64,000 nt of DNA, taken from positions 84,382,001 to 84,446,000 of the forward strand of contig JBITNC010000001.1 of the NCBI GenBank assembly GCA_050084985.1, written 5' to 3'. The notes beneath the pieces are model-generated. The model saw nothing but the letters and a program-made list of their open reading frames with translations. It made no database searches and was not told where the DNA came from. The DNA is from Nageia nagi (lineage: Eukaryota > Pinophyta). Position 1 is the first letter of the stretch, and each line of letters opens with the position of its first letter. Both the position numbers and the translations under genes were made by a program. Below, piece after piece: positions 24,571 to 36,829 of the stretch.

Positions 24571-25169
24571 TATTTTGAGTATTTTTAATATGTTATGGGT
24601 CATTGATAAATAGTTCCAATCATTAGCATCTTATGTAAAATCACCAATATTCCATAACGTGGTCAAAATAAAAAAATAAAGTGACTTGTCATTTTATCAT
24701 TTATCTTTTACAATTCTTATGAGCTCTAGTTGAACTTTCATACTTTCCATCATAGGCCACCTATTTTCTAGTTCTATCACTTTTCATGAGCCAGTACACC
24801 ACTGAGGAGGAGACTAGCTATTTGGAGGTAAATAATTAGGAAGGAGGTAGGGTTTTAAAACCCTTAATTTATTTTTTTATCAAATTTATTATTTTTAGGG
24901 CCTAAATTAAAAATGTGAATCCATATAAGTAATTATTTTAGCATTTAGATAGTTTTCAACCATTTAAAATTTGTTATTGGGCCTATTTTTCAACTTTTCC
25001 TTTTTTTTTTAGCACCTTAGTTGTGGTTGCCAACTAGGGCTAAAGGGTTTTAGATTCATTAGTGATTAGTCAGTAGATGCAAATAACTTTGCAAATTAGC
25101 TATCAAATCATCAACATTCAGTTTTTAAAGTTAATATTTTTTTTAAACTTAATTAACTTTTTATTCTTG

Positions 25170-27180
25170 GTTCAAGCTATATTCAATCCTAAGTATTGTT
25201 ATCCCATGATCCTTTAAGATGTTCATGTTTTTCTTACCACTATGGACCACACATTTCTCCAAAGTGTGGGTTTTGACATTGGAACTTACATGGGTCACAT
25301 CCAACTAGATTACCCTCTCATGGTAGCTTTTCTTGAGAGGTGGGACTCCACCACATCTACTTTTCATCTCCTTGTAGGGGAGATGATGATTACTATTGAG
25401 GATATCCATCACTTATACAAATTACCCATTCAAGGTTAGAGGTTTCTACATATCATCAATTGAGATGATATTAGCCCACCATTTCTTATTTATATTTCTT
25501 ATTTATATGGGTCTTATCATGTTGATATGATCATGTATTAGATTAGCTTAGGTGAGATCAAGTATCTTTAGTATCGACATGCTGATCAGTAGGGGAGTAT
25601 CAAGTTATCATTTTTGATGGGATGAATCTAGTGTTATGCATTACTTGATAGAGGCACTAGAAGGTTTCCTTGGTCATTAGTCCTAGTATTAGTACATATG
25701 ATACAACATGGTACCATATTTTCTTAGGCTTATAATTTGTTAGTGTAATTTTATAGGGAGTTTTTCTTTTATTCTCAAGGTCACATGACCTCATTAATAG
25801 TTATAGTCACTTTACAAGCATGGACATATGAGCATATTTATGTGGCATGCCCTCGTGGACTTCTCATTCCTAGTTTTGTTGCATGTGCAAAGTATCCCAT
25901 AAGGATCATATGATGGAGGGAGTATTTCTACATTCATCCCACAAATGGAGTTCCTCATGATGTGGGATTCTATCATGACATGCTTAGTCAACTTGTCTCT
26001 AATCATGTTAGGTTTCTCCCATATCGCTAATATCCTATATGGGATGATCTTAAGGCTAAGTTTTCTACTAGTAGACATACGAGGATCCTTAGTTATTGGT
26101 GGAATAACTTTTTGGAGTATTTCCAATTTGGCCATGTCAAATGGTAGTTTGGGATCATATAGGATATTACTTCAAATCCTACTAGATATCATAGGGAGGT
26201 TACCCTTCCAGTAGAGGGTCTTAAACCTTGGTTTATGTAGAGCCTAATCTTGAGTAAGAAAAGGCTATAGATGAGAAGGTTGATGTATATGTTGTTGGAG
26301 TTATTGATATTTTTGCTACCTAGTGGTAGGCTAATATAGAGGAGACTAATGAGCATGACCAAGATCATTGAGTGAGATAACGTATGGATGATCCTAGTAT
26401 TAATCCTAGTGTAGAGGGAGATTAGTACATTGGGATGGTCATTATAGAGGAATTACTTGAGATGGATGTTTCAACTGAGGAGGTTTGCACTAGTGAAGGA
26501 GCTCTAGGTTAGGATAGACCAGCTCTAGAGATATAGAGCCATGACTCATTACTAAAAAATACCAAGGAGCTCAAGTTTTTACTTGGGTAGTCATAATCAT
26601 TACTTAATCAATCTCATCAAGATAATGAGTGTTTACATGCACAAATTCAGTACCTCAAGCATTCAAATGAGGATAGTTTAAGATATAAGGTAGAGAGAGA
26701 TAAGCCATAGGATATGGTACATTCATTATAGCAACAATAGATAGGATTTGAGGGGTTCATAACTGGTGTCAAGAGAAACTATTCTTCCTTTTTTAGGGAT
26801 ATTTAGAGGTAGTGGGATTCTTATTGAGGGGTGGTTGACACATGGAAAGTATGCATTCCTTCTTTTAGTTTCAATTTGGAGTATCCTCTTCCTCTCCTAG
26901 GTTACATTCCTTAGGATATCAATGCTCTCCTAGTCACTAAAGCCAACAAGACATAGGAGGTGTTAGTGCATGAGCAAGTAAAGGTAGGGCTATAGTCTCT
27001 TGTAATAGGAGTGCTACTTCTACTTCATCTCTTCATAGGTCTAGGTATTTAAATATTAGGGCTACTAGGTGAGAGAGGAGTATTGGTATCCCATTATTAC
27101 ATAGAGTTTCAAAGGTTGGCAAGATCAATGATCATGGTCATGGTAAGGGAAGTGAGTATGAGGATGCCACTAAGGATTGA
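25170..27180 (+). pseudogene. Plant mobile domain gene, antisense within element B
   Basis: The open stretch 25242-25439 reads FLQSVGFDIGTYMGHIQLD, then ERWDSTTSTFHLLVGEM and IEDIHHLYKLPIQG: the best-preserved PMD signature in the window. Later landmarks follow with stops between them: LQAWTYEHI (about 25825), HVRFLPYR*YPIWDDL (26010) and W-NNFLEYF (26100). Most interrupting codons are TAG where Trp or Gln codons would fit. A pyrimidine-rich run ending TTGGTTCAAG at 25166-25175 could be a 3' splice site. The far C-terminal part (26220-27180) is acidic and then Ser/Arg-rich, and does not match the tail shared by the E1 and C genes. Family function in hosts is silencing-related; here it is a dead passenger. 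Confidence 0.8.
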
Positions 27181-28805
27181 TTATTAGTACTTTTTTGTTA
27201 TATTATTTTGCTATTATTTCATGATGTGATGTTAATCAATGATATCCTATATTCATTTTTTGATCATAGTGGTCATGATTGGGATGGCATAGATGCTTAG
27301 GTGATGGATACTATGACTATTATTTTTTGACATATATATACATGTGATGATAATTTTAGATACTTGTATTTATGATGTTAGTTATATGAGTAATTATTTT
27401 TATATTATCATGTGTTATGTTATGAATGATGATTTTAAGATTATGTTTAATTTTAATATTTTATATCATGATGATGGATTTTTGATGTTAACTTACATTG
27501 TGTTGTATGATAATAGTATCTAATATTGTGATGGATGAATGTTTTTGATATGATACGATCATTTAATTTGTTATATATCATTACCATTACTTGTTATTTT
27601 TTATACATTATTTATTTATAGTATTACGAAATTAGATATTATCATTTTCCATTTTTCTTGGCTATTTATACACATGGGATAACATATGTAAGTAAAATGG
27701 TATGAATGATATGAACACACAAATAGATAAATGTATGAATGCATAGTACTATGAATGTACACTCATTAATAAGTGAATATGAATTGATGTTATAACTATG
27801 TGAATGCCAAACATAACAATATAGTTAATCCTACCAAGATTATCATAATAATGATATATATGTATTGTGGAATAAAATGAACATATGATATAATAAATAA
27901 GTGTAATAAATACTATATTCACACTAATTTCATCAAATAATATTTCATTTACTAAGGATGCTATAAAATAAAATTATTATACACTTAATATTTTAATGAA
28001 CTCGTGTGTGTGCAATGATGTTCCTTTTATTCTCTTGATGCTTATCAATTTAATATTTCAATAGCATAAAATATGTAATTTTATTTGTCTATATGAAACA
28101 TGTAGAGGTCCATCATAAAGATTGTACATGTCACCTCTTCGTAAGGTATACCTCACTACTAGATAGGCATTCATAGCCTTAGTGAAAACTAACCCCTATA
28201 TCCAATTACAACCTTTCTCTATTATTAGTTAAGAGTCCATAGCCCGATAAAGGATACTGTAATCACCTAATAATTTTACTTTTCCCTTATTTTTTTTTCT
28301 TTTTTCTTTTTAATCTTTTTTATATCTATATAGATTTTTTCCTATCTTTCTCTTTCTATCCTATCTCTTGGGTTCAGGATGAAGTGAAATAATAGGATAA
28401 ATAATCACTCAAAATTATGCTTAAGGAACACCAATTTTTTTATTACTTCAATATTTAGAATATGTAAAACTATATGATTTCATAATATGTTGATGATGTA
28501 TCAAGGTTATATCTATTTATCATCCAAAGTTTGAGAATCTTTACGAAAGATATGTTGATAAAATAAAATATGAATATTATACCCATAAACTACTTCTTTG
28601 TTTATATGTACAACCATATATACAAATGATGTATGGATGTATGTATAATGTATATGTATATCTTGCTAAATCATTATGATTATCATGTTTGACACTTAAC
28701 GATTTTACAATGATGATGGTTATGAACAATATAAATATAATGGTATGGTATGAACACATAGGGTAGCACACCCCAATACCCTATATGCTTCAAAAATAAT
28801 TGTCT

Positions 28806-28840
<35 letters not shown>

Positions 28841-28867
28841 AGTTTTTTATAATTTTATAATTTTTTT
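27181..28867. other. Spacer of element B, no gene; contains (GT)n
   Basis: AT-rich sequence with many TGATGAT/ATGATGG runs and no lasting open frame. A (TG)15 tract lies at 28808-28837. Confidence 0.5.
28808..28837 (+). repeat. (GT)n microsatellite
   Basis: About 30 bases of uninterrupted TG dinucleotide. Confidence 0.95.
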
Positions 28868-29308
28868 TTGATAATTTTAATCAACATTTATTTTTATGTA
28901 ATGAATTCTATGTCGGGTAAGAGTTTACAAAATCTATTTATGAGAGATGGGATGAAAATGAAAATGAGTATAAATGGTATGATCAATAGACCAATGTGTG
29001 GCATGATGGGTTATAGACATAAAAAACATGAAGTACCAACAAAATATGTTTATGGATATTATGTGAAAAATGGTGAGTTCATCAACAGACTCCTAAGGAT
29101 GCAAAGACGATGGTCCATAGAATTTAACAAATGTAAAAATAAATGGATTAACATGGGAATTAATTATAATATTTCATATGAAATATGGTCTAGAAATTCA
29201 GCACATGAGATCTTGGAGAAACTCTTCATCAGGTATGTCATAAATCATGCAAGTTTTCTAATATGTCCCATGATTGATATACATGCTCCCCCAAAAGAAA
29301 TCTTTTAG
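28868..29308 (+). CDS. Unrecognised 146-codon open frame, antisense in element B
   Basis: The longest uninterrupted frame of the window. It begins MIILINIYFYVMNSMSGK; the Met at residue 12 (VMNSMSGKSL) is another candidate start. The product is basic and Met/Lys-rich (MRDGMKMKMSINGMI, HKKHEVPTKYVYGYYVK, RLLRMQRRWSIEFNK, KNKWINMGINYN), ending in a more hydrophobic stretch (YVINHASFLICPMIDIHAP). No domain is recognised, and there are no clear membrane segments. It lies on the same strand as the PMD gene, about 1.7 kb downstream of it, and opposite to B's gag-pol. In DNA this AT-rich a frame of this length may be chance, but it is unusual beside so many broken frames. Confidence 0.3.
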   Translation: MIILINIYFYVMNSMSGKSLQNLFMRDGMKMKMSINGMINRPMCGMMGYRHKKHEVPTKYVYGYYVKNGEFINRLLRMQRRWSIEFNKCKNKWINMGINYNISYEIWSRNSAHEILEKLFIRYVINHASFLICPMIDIHAPPKEIF

Positions 29309-30329
29309 AATATTATAAGAACAATCAAATCTATCCAACAAAATCAAAAATACTATTATATACAAAATCTTATGTTGAAAACCAATAGGAAACTCAAAAA
29401 AGTGGTTTGTATCTATATCTAATTATAAGACCTAACTCTCTACATAGTCACTTGAGTATGTACACAATGAATGTGGGATATAAAGGGAAAATAATTCCCA
29501 AGGACTAGGTAGAATATGATATGAATAGGATACCTATTGATTGGTCAATCCAAAAACATGATGAGGATTACTCATGATGCTTGTGTTTGGAATAGAATCA
29601 ACCACCTGCAACTTTATATGCAAATTTTAGAAGGTTTTTAAAGACACAACATATATCAAGCTATTATTTGCATGAAAATAATTAATAAGCATGCAAAGAT
29701 CAAGTAATATATATAAAACACACAAACATACATAAAAGACACATATTTTATTTATTTTTTAATTTTTTCAATATTTTTTATTATTTTTTATGTTATTTTA
29801 TTTTTATGATGTTTTTATGGATTTTTACAATGTAGATCAATTTAAAACCTTTGAATGGTGTTGGTAAATAGTTTTCTTACGAATAATGCAACATCCATAG
29901 TCTAATAAGTAATAGTAAGGAGGCCTTAATCAAAGGTGAAGAAGACCTTATCCTAGAATAGATGGTTGGGGATAAATGGGATACAAAATGAGTGGTGAGA
30001 GTGGTGGTTTAAGTTTTGGCTTAAACTTCCTGATGAATCTTTTAGGTTCCATAAATGAAGTTTAAGCTTCAGTATGTACCTCAATAAGTATCAAAAAGGA
30101 TGTTATGTATGTAGGATATAGTGAAATGAGAGGTTGTGGAATCAATGTTAATGGAGAAGTCACAATAGGAAGTATGGAATGAGGCTACCTATAGAAAAAT
30201 AAAAACTCCTATTATCAATGATATTGGAACAATGTTCCTAGATGACACTTTTAATTCATTTTCTTTTATCTAGAAATTGAATAATTTGTTAAAATCATGC
30301 GTTCATGTTTAAAGGATTATTTGTACAAT

Positions 30330-31430
30330 AACTATTAATTAATAATGAAATAATTATATGCAATTTCATTCTTTAGAAAGGATGGCATAAGGTATGACAA
30401 TACTTGATAAAAAATAACTGAATTCAAAATAAAAGGATGTACCATAAATTTTATATGAATATATTCAACAAAATCTATCACAATTTTGGGTTCATCATAA
30501 GGCCAATGTAGATGGAACCATTGTAATGAACTCATTTCATATTCTTGTTCCATCCACATTTCTTATACCTTTATTTCAATTTCAACTTTTAAACCATTTA
30601 TTTTTAATTACATGCATTTGATGTATGATATTCAAAGTATTTCATGGCTATCACTAATTGTACTTCTTTAGGTAAAAATGGGCCATAAGTCCATAATGGA
30701 TTTTTTTGAAGTAATTACATGTATACATCTCCTTTATATCTATCCATGAAATTTTAACCAACATAATCAAATTGGAAATGTACTTTTTTATGGGCTTGTA
30801 ACCTTTTGGTTATTATAGTTCTCTCTAAATGACCACAAGATAAAAGTGAGATAAATCTTGAATTTACTTGAGAAAATCATTTATTGATATTTTTTTTACT
30901 CTTTTTAATTTCATAGGTCTAGCCACAAATGAAGGAGAAAAATCATATATTAACTTTTGATGATACAAGTCTCCTACAAGCTTATTCATCTAAGTCATGA
31001 TTGGATGTAAGCTTTGTGGATCTTGTCAAAGGACTTCAAACCTCATCATTGAAAGTGCAATCAAGTACAAGTTTAGGTGTTGTAGTAGGCCAATATAAGC
31101 ATAATAAATTTATTTTATGTACTTGCTCATGATAATGATATTAACCTGAGAAATACATGGCCCTATCTAGGTAAATTTCAATATTTTCTCCTTCAACACA
31201 AACTTTCCAACCATCAAATGTACTTGGAGAATGCCTCAAGTATAGATCTATTTGTATGTTAATGGGTAATCAAATAACATTATATGCTTATTATAAAGTG
31301 AATTATGTGAGTCTAGATATGGCTCTATCTCCCAAATATCTAGACTTCTCAAACCATGGTGCTTGCTTTATTCCTTTTCTTCCTAGTGGCACATGAACAC
31401 TCTTGATCTTTTTTATTACCATTTGTTAAA
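30330..31430 (-). pseudogene. Unidentified extra sense ORF after the integrase of element B
   Basis: In one minus-strand frame from about 31405 the translation is coding-like: RKGIKQAPWFEKSRYLGDRA, ISRLT*FTL**AYNVI*LPI, then LYLRHSPSTFDGWKVCVEGE, IEIYLDRAMYFSG*YHYHEQ and LYWPTTTPKLVLDCTFNDEV. The five stops in the second and fourth of these pieces are all one C-to-T step from CAA or CGA. A second open part, 30559-30335, has WFHLHWPYDEPKIVIDF, which resembles the LYWPTTTPKLVLD piece and may be an internal duplication. The region lies directly downstream of the integrase C-terminus (about 31530) on the same strand, so it could have been part of the polyprotein or a separate 3' ORF. I recognise no family. 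Confidence 0.5.
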
Positions 31431-31529
31431 TTTATTTTTTTATTAATTCATTGTGAAGCTTTTATTCTCTTTATATAAATATTTACAACATATACATAAA
31501 ATAAAACAAGATGGTTTTAACTAAAAAGT

Positions 31530-32709
31530 GGTAAAGATGCATAATATTTATTATTTCACTCTCTTCATTATCTTCTAGGTCAATTAAGTGATATTCTTCT
31601 AAAACAAACTTTCTTTTAATTATATAAGGTCCTTACCATTTATAGGAAATTTTTTCATGAAGTTTCCTTTCCATTCATGAATTTTATTGATTTTCTTTGA
31701 ATACTAGGTCTCCTATATCAAATTTGTTCTAATGCATTAACCCATCTTTCATTTAAGAGCAAAAATTGTTCTAATCTCATTTGATGAGCTACTTCATTTG
31801 GATATAATCTTGTAAATCAATTCGCAAAGATGGTATTTATATTTCTAAGGGTAAAATTACTTCTACCCCATAGACTAGATAAAATGGGGTTGCCCTAGTA
31901 AGCATTCAATTGCTAGTGCGAAAAACACATAAAGCATATGGGATACTTGCATGCCAATCTCTATGAGAATTACCAATTATTTTGAGAAAAATACTACAAA
32001 TAGTTTTACTATGATACCCTTTGCATAAAGCTAATACTTCTTTATTCTTGAAAGTCTTTCCATTATATGTGATAATTTGAGAAGGAATTAAAAATTGATA
32101 AATGATATGATGCTATATGAATTCTACTATTTTTGGTCCTTTTGTCAAAATCATAGTAATAACATCAATCCATTTTGTAAAGTATTCTATAGCTTTTATT
32201 ATAAATTTATGACCTCCTAAGGAAAAAAGAGATATTTGACCTATCAGATCCAAGGCCTATCTCAAAAATGGTCATAATAATTGTATGGATTGTAATGCTT
32301 ATGATGGTTGATTAAATAAATTAGGATGTTCTTAATATTTAATACATTTTTTAACATATTATATGCAATCATGCTCCATGGTGGGCCAATAATATCCCAT
32401 AGTTATTAGTCATTTTGTTATTATAGGATGACTAAAATGCCGTTTGCATATTCCATCATATGCATATGAGATTGCAATTTGTGAATCTACCCATTCTAAG
32501 CATCTAAGTAATATTCCATTAAAACATCTATAATATAAGACATTCCTAAGCATAAAAAAATGAGAAGCTTTTAATTTGAATGCTTTCCTAGCCAATTTTG
32601 TTAAGTTAATAGGTATAATTGCATCTCTTAAGAATTTCACTAGTTGAATATGCCATATATTTTTATCTTCCATTGTAATAATGAGAACCACATGTTCTAC
32701 TTCATCCAT
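31530..32709 (-). pseudogene. pol: Integrase of element B (Ty3/gypsy), broken
   Basis: Inserts the retrotransposon cDNA into the host genome. The N-terminal part (32709-32410) is open: VKFLRDAIIPINLTKLARKA, MLRNVLYYRCFNGILLRCLE, the usual region between RNase H and the zinc-binding domain. The catalytic core is heavily damaged, but its end is clear at 31985-31800: SIPYALCVFRTS, RATPFYLVYGVEVILPLEI, IPSLRIDL. The C-terminal domain is seen at 31655-31530: YKW*GPYIIKRKFVLEEYHL and IDLEDNEE. Order and spacing fit a normal gypsy integrase. Several stops and shifts make it non-functional. Confidence 0.85.
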
Positions 32710-33192
32710 TTATAACGGGGATTGATTAATTTGGATGATATTGATGTGAGTAGTTTGTTGATAAGGATTTTTATGTATCAAAGATCTGATTGAAGCCATA
32801 GAATCAATGAATCTATTGGTTGACCTTAGTGCTACTTCTAAATTATACTTTTCAAAATATTGTAACAAATTATCCACTAAGTTTTTGTAATTTTGTAGTA
32901 AAGGTTCTTTACATTGAAAAATACTTTTAACCTGATTTACGATGAACAATAAATCACCAATTAATTTAACCTTTTTTAGTTTCAATTTCATGGCTATTTT
33001 TATGGCTAATACCAAAGCTTCATACTCAACATTATTATTTGTGTATGGAAAATTAAGTTTGAAGGAATAAGGTATGGGGACCCATTGAGGTGTGACAAAC
33101 ATCATGCCCACACCTCCATTTTTTTTACATCTTGATCCATCAAAGTATATTACCATATCCCAATCTTCTTCAGGATCAATGGGAATTTTCAT
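32710..33192 (-). pseudogene. pol: RNase H domain of element B
   Basis: Degrades the RNA of the RNA-DNA hybrid during reverse transcription. This is the best-preserved enzyme domain in the window, open for 160 codons. Visible catalytic positions: Asp in VIYFDGSRCKKNGG, Glu in NNNVEYEALVLAI, Asp in KLIGDLLFIVNQV, and Asp in RSTNRFIDSMAS. The tether upstream (33380-33200) retains SKWIMYLAKFNLQFIS and GQVIADYLIEAP. All four acidic residues are kept though the rest of pol is dead. The Met at 33192 is only the first Met in the open frame; the domain belongs to a larger polyprotein. Confidence 0.9.
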
Positions 33193-34600
33193 CTCATCTA
33201 GTTAGAAAATATGTTCATTTGATAATTCAATAATGAGTAGTTTATTATCATATAAAGGTGCTTCTATGAGATAATCAGCTATGACTTGACCTTTGATCAA
33301 TTTTTAACTTATGAATTGTAAATTAAATTTGGCTAAATACATAATCCATTTAGATGTCCTTGTATTTTGATAAGTTTTATTCATCATGTATTTTCAATGG
33401 ATCTACTTTAGTAATTACATATGTGGTATGATTTAGCATGTAATGTCTCAGCTTCTTAGTTGTGAAAACCACAACCAAACATAAAGTTTCTAAGTATACA
33501 TATTTAATTTCATAACTAACTAATATTCAAATGAGATAGTAAATAACTTATTCTGTATTATTTTCATTCTTTTGAGCAAGCATAGTTCCCAATGTTAAAT
33601 CTATAGCAAACATGTAGAGTAAAAATGGCTCCTTCCTTATGTGGGACTAAAATCAAAGGTGATAAAAGATAATATTTTATTTAATCAAACACTTCTTTTT
33701 ATTCATTTTCCTAGTGGAATGTAATCCCCCTTTTTAACAATTTATTGAAAGGTTTACACTTATTAGATAATTGTGAGATAAATCATCTTATAGCTTACAA
33801 CTTACCTTATAAGCTTTGTAATTGCTTTATATTCAAAGGTGGAAGCATATTCACTATTGCTTTTATCTTATTAGAATCTACTTCAATTCTTTTCCTAGAA
33901 ATGATAAAACCTAATAGTTTTCATAAAGTTACCCTAAAAACACATTTCTTGGGGTTTAATTGAATATTATGCTCCAATAATGTATCAAATATATTGATAA
34001 ATACCTTTGGATAGTCTTCTCATATTTTAGACCTAATATACTCCTCATAATCTTCTATAATATCATGCATGCAATCATGGAAAATGTACATCATTTCCTA
34101 TTGGTAAGTAGCTCTCTTATTCTTTAGGCCAAAGGCTAGTAGTTTATAACAAACTATTCCCAAAGGCATTGTGAATGTTATTTTATGTTGATCTTTTGAT
34201 GCTACTCTTATTTGGTTGTATTCTAAAAAATCCATCGATGAGAGATAGCATTTCAAGTCTAGTAGTAGAATCAACTAAATTATCTATGTTTGGTAATAGA
34301 AAATTATCTTTTGAAAAGCTTTGTTTAAGTCTCTAAAGTCTATACATATGCAAATTTTTCCATTAGATTTTTTAACTGGTACCATGTTGGAAATCCAATC
34401 AAAATAATTAATGGGATGGATGAACTTGGATTTTAAGAGTTTTTGTAATTCTTCTTTTACCATTAATGTTATTTTTGGATGCATGTTATGTAGTTTTTAT
34501 TTGATTGGTTTAGCATATTCTATAATAACTAAGTTATGTACCACCAAATTTTGGATCTAATCCTAGCATATCAATGTATGACTATGCTAATATATTTTGC
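33193..34600 (-). pseudogene. pol: Reverse transcriptase of element B, broken
   Basis: Copies element RNA into DNA. The N-terminal part (34484-34284) is open: LQKLLKSKFIHPINYFDWIS, NMVPVKKSNGKICICIDFRD, LNKAF, typical of Ty3/gypsy fingers (VxVxKKxGK-R-CIDFRDLN). Later parts: HDCMHDIIEDYEEYIRSK near 34085-34030, where the YVDD active site should be; here the aspartates are replaced by Glu-Glu and one residue is missing. Then LNPKKCVF (about 33955) and LGFIISRKRIEVDSNKIKAI (33920-33860). Many stops interrupt it. Confidence 0.88.
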
Positions 34601-35254
34601 TTTTCTTTAAGTATAAATATCAATTCTTGTTTCCCATGTTTAGTTAGTGACTTTCCTAATTGAATAATCTTTGGATTTTTTGGATCATAACTTAAATCAA
34701 CCTTTATGGTTTTATCAATTAACATGTGGGATCCCTCTTCCATCTAATTTGCTATTGAAATCCAAATCTTATCATTTAAGTTGTATTCTTCATCTTCACC
34801 TAAATTTTGGTCATCCTAGGTAGTTTTTAAGGTGAATTTTAAAGTTTGTAATATATTATTTATATATTAAAAGTATTTTATTGTAGGTTATTTAGATATT
34901 AGTGTAAATTCCATAGTATCTTCATCTACCATGAAGTATGATGAAAAGCTACTTGAACTTACTAGGCTCAATGATTCAAACTTATCACTTCTAGACCAAT
35001 CAAAAGATATTTTTCCCAAAACTTCATTAGATATTTCTTCAATTTATACCATATTACTTGACATAACATTAGAAAATAATATTAATAAAGATAATGCTTC
35101 ATGATCTAAATTATATTGGTTTAGTATTTCTTTAGAACTTTTGTAGGATTTTTCATATTCTAGTTTTTTTGGTCTTAGCTCAATTATTTTACAACTAGAT
35201 TCTTTCTTATTTTTACTTTTGTATTCCAATCATATTTTTTTAGTAGATAATTGG

Positions 35255-35328
<74 letters not shown>

Positions 35329-36420
35329 AGTTCCTTTTTCATATCAACCTAAACCTCTTCCTTTCCATTAACATCTATAGAAATATATTTGAATGAATGA
35401 TCTCACATAAGGTGATATATATTCTAATGAATTATAGAAAAAACCTTCATGTGGTTGAGGGAAAGAAATGAGAGGTGATTCTAAAGGACCTATATAAACA
35501 AAGAGAGTCTAATTAGGAATTTTTCCTAATGGTACCAATTGCCCCACTACACTGGGAGATTCTTTTCATCTTCCTTTTTCATTAGCAAAAGGAATACTAA
35601 AAATAACATCATTAATTCCAAATTCACCTATACCATAATATGCAAGTTTTATTATTACTACATAAATATTTGATGACTTATCCTTTTCTTGAAAATCATC
35701 ACTTTTTATTGATGTAGCAATGGGAGATAGAATTTTTGATGAGGAAGCTTTGCTTAATTCATCTATTTTTCATGCTATTTCTTCCCAAGTACATTTTTCT
35801 TTGCTTAATAATAGCATGTTCTTATTTTAAATATTTCAATGAAGAATTATTCCTACCCACCCCAACAATCAATGATCTTTTTCATGGTAGTCGTGTTGTA
35901 AAATAATGAGTAGATAGATAAATGCGTACTATTATATTGTGAATATGGGTTCTCATATCTAGGAATATAATGTACTACACCCTTGTCAATATATTTCAAA
36001 TAATTATGATAGGCTGATAGAATGCATTTCATGTCTCTAATCCAAGATCTTCCTAGAAGGATGTTATATTGAGTTATGTCTCCTTATATTACTTGTAATA
36101 CTATGTATATTGTCTTAGATCCTACAATGATAGGCAACGAAATTGATCCCATTGTTGAACATAAAGAATAAATAAATGCTTTTAGTTGTAGGGTTGGTGT
36201 ACAAATATGTGAAAATAGGAGATTCAAAATTTTATATATAATTATTGCAATAATGTTTATCACTTAACCTTAAATAATCAATATTCTTTTAAAATATTTT
36301 CCATCCACCTTAGCTATGATATGCAAAGGTGGGTCTTGATAATGTGCTTCTTTTGAATATTTAATTTCATGATCATATAAAACAATAATAGGATTTTGAA
36401 TTGTTTTTATATTTCATACA
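34601..36420 (-). pseudogene. pol: Protease region of element B and linker to RT
   Basis: Encodes the aspartic protease that matures the polyprotein. The C-terminal half is readable at about 36150-35940: MGSISLPIIVGSKTIYIVLQ, then YNILLGRSWIRDMKCILSAY. The LGR-WI-xM-A--S-YH pattern is characteristic of Tat/Athila-type proteases. The upstream stretch NLLFSHICTPTLQLKAFIYS (about 36245-36185) fits the segment after the active site, but the D-[ST]-G site itself was not read cleanly. A linker of about 1.3 kb with no clear domain (35940-34600) separates it from RT and includes an (AT)n/(TATG)n microsatellite. Confidence 0.7.
35256..35328. repeat. (AT)n followed by (TATG)n microsatellite
   Basis: About 40 bases of AT dinucleotide (35256-35296) run into about 30 bases of TATG/GTAT tetranucleotide. 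It lies in the protease-RT linker of element B. Confidence 0.95.
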
Positions 36421-36829
36421 AAATACATAAAGCTTTTAGGATCATTTATATCCAACTCAATTGTTTGTAATTATTGGTTCATTACATCTCTATGGTTCTT
36501 AGATTTTTATAGTAACTCAAATAGAGACATTTTCATTTTGTAAAAGTTTTAATTGTTGATGTAGAGCTCCTTTCACTGAGACCTTGAGAGGTTAAATTTA
36601 GGTATGTGTGGTTGGATAATGACCTCATCTAGTTGATTATCTAGAATAACATTCTATCTTTTTTGTACCTTTTATACTCTTGTAGTGATATTAACCATCC
36701 CTACAACAATTGTGTGTTACTTGATTCTTAGACAAATGCAATGAAACATTATTAGTTTGATGTTGAGGAAGAGGGTTTTGATAGATTCCCAAATTTTGAT
36801 TAGGTATAGCTAGAGCATTATCAACTTCC

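Noticed and set aside
25812-26135. 107-codon minus-strand frame and an 89-codon plus-strand frame at 25945-26214
   Set aside because: Both overlap the PMD gene of element B in other frames; the PMD reading frame explains the region.
33745-33963. Plus-strand frame of 72 codons, and another at 37740-37940
   Set aside because: Antisense shadows of RT and gag of element B.
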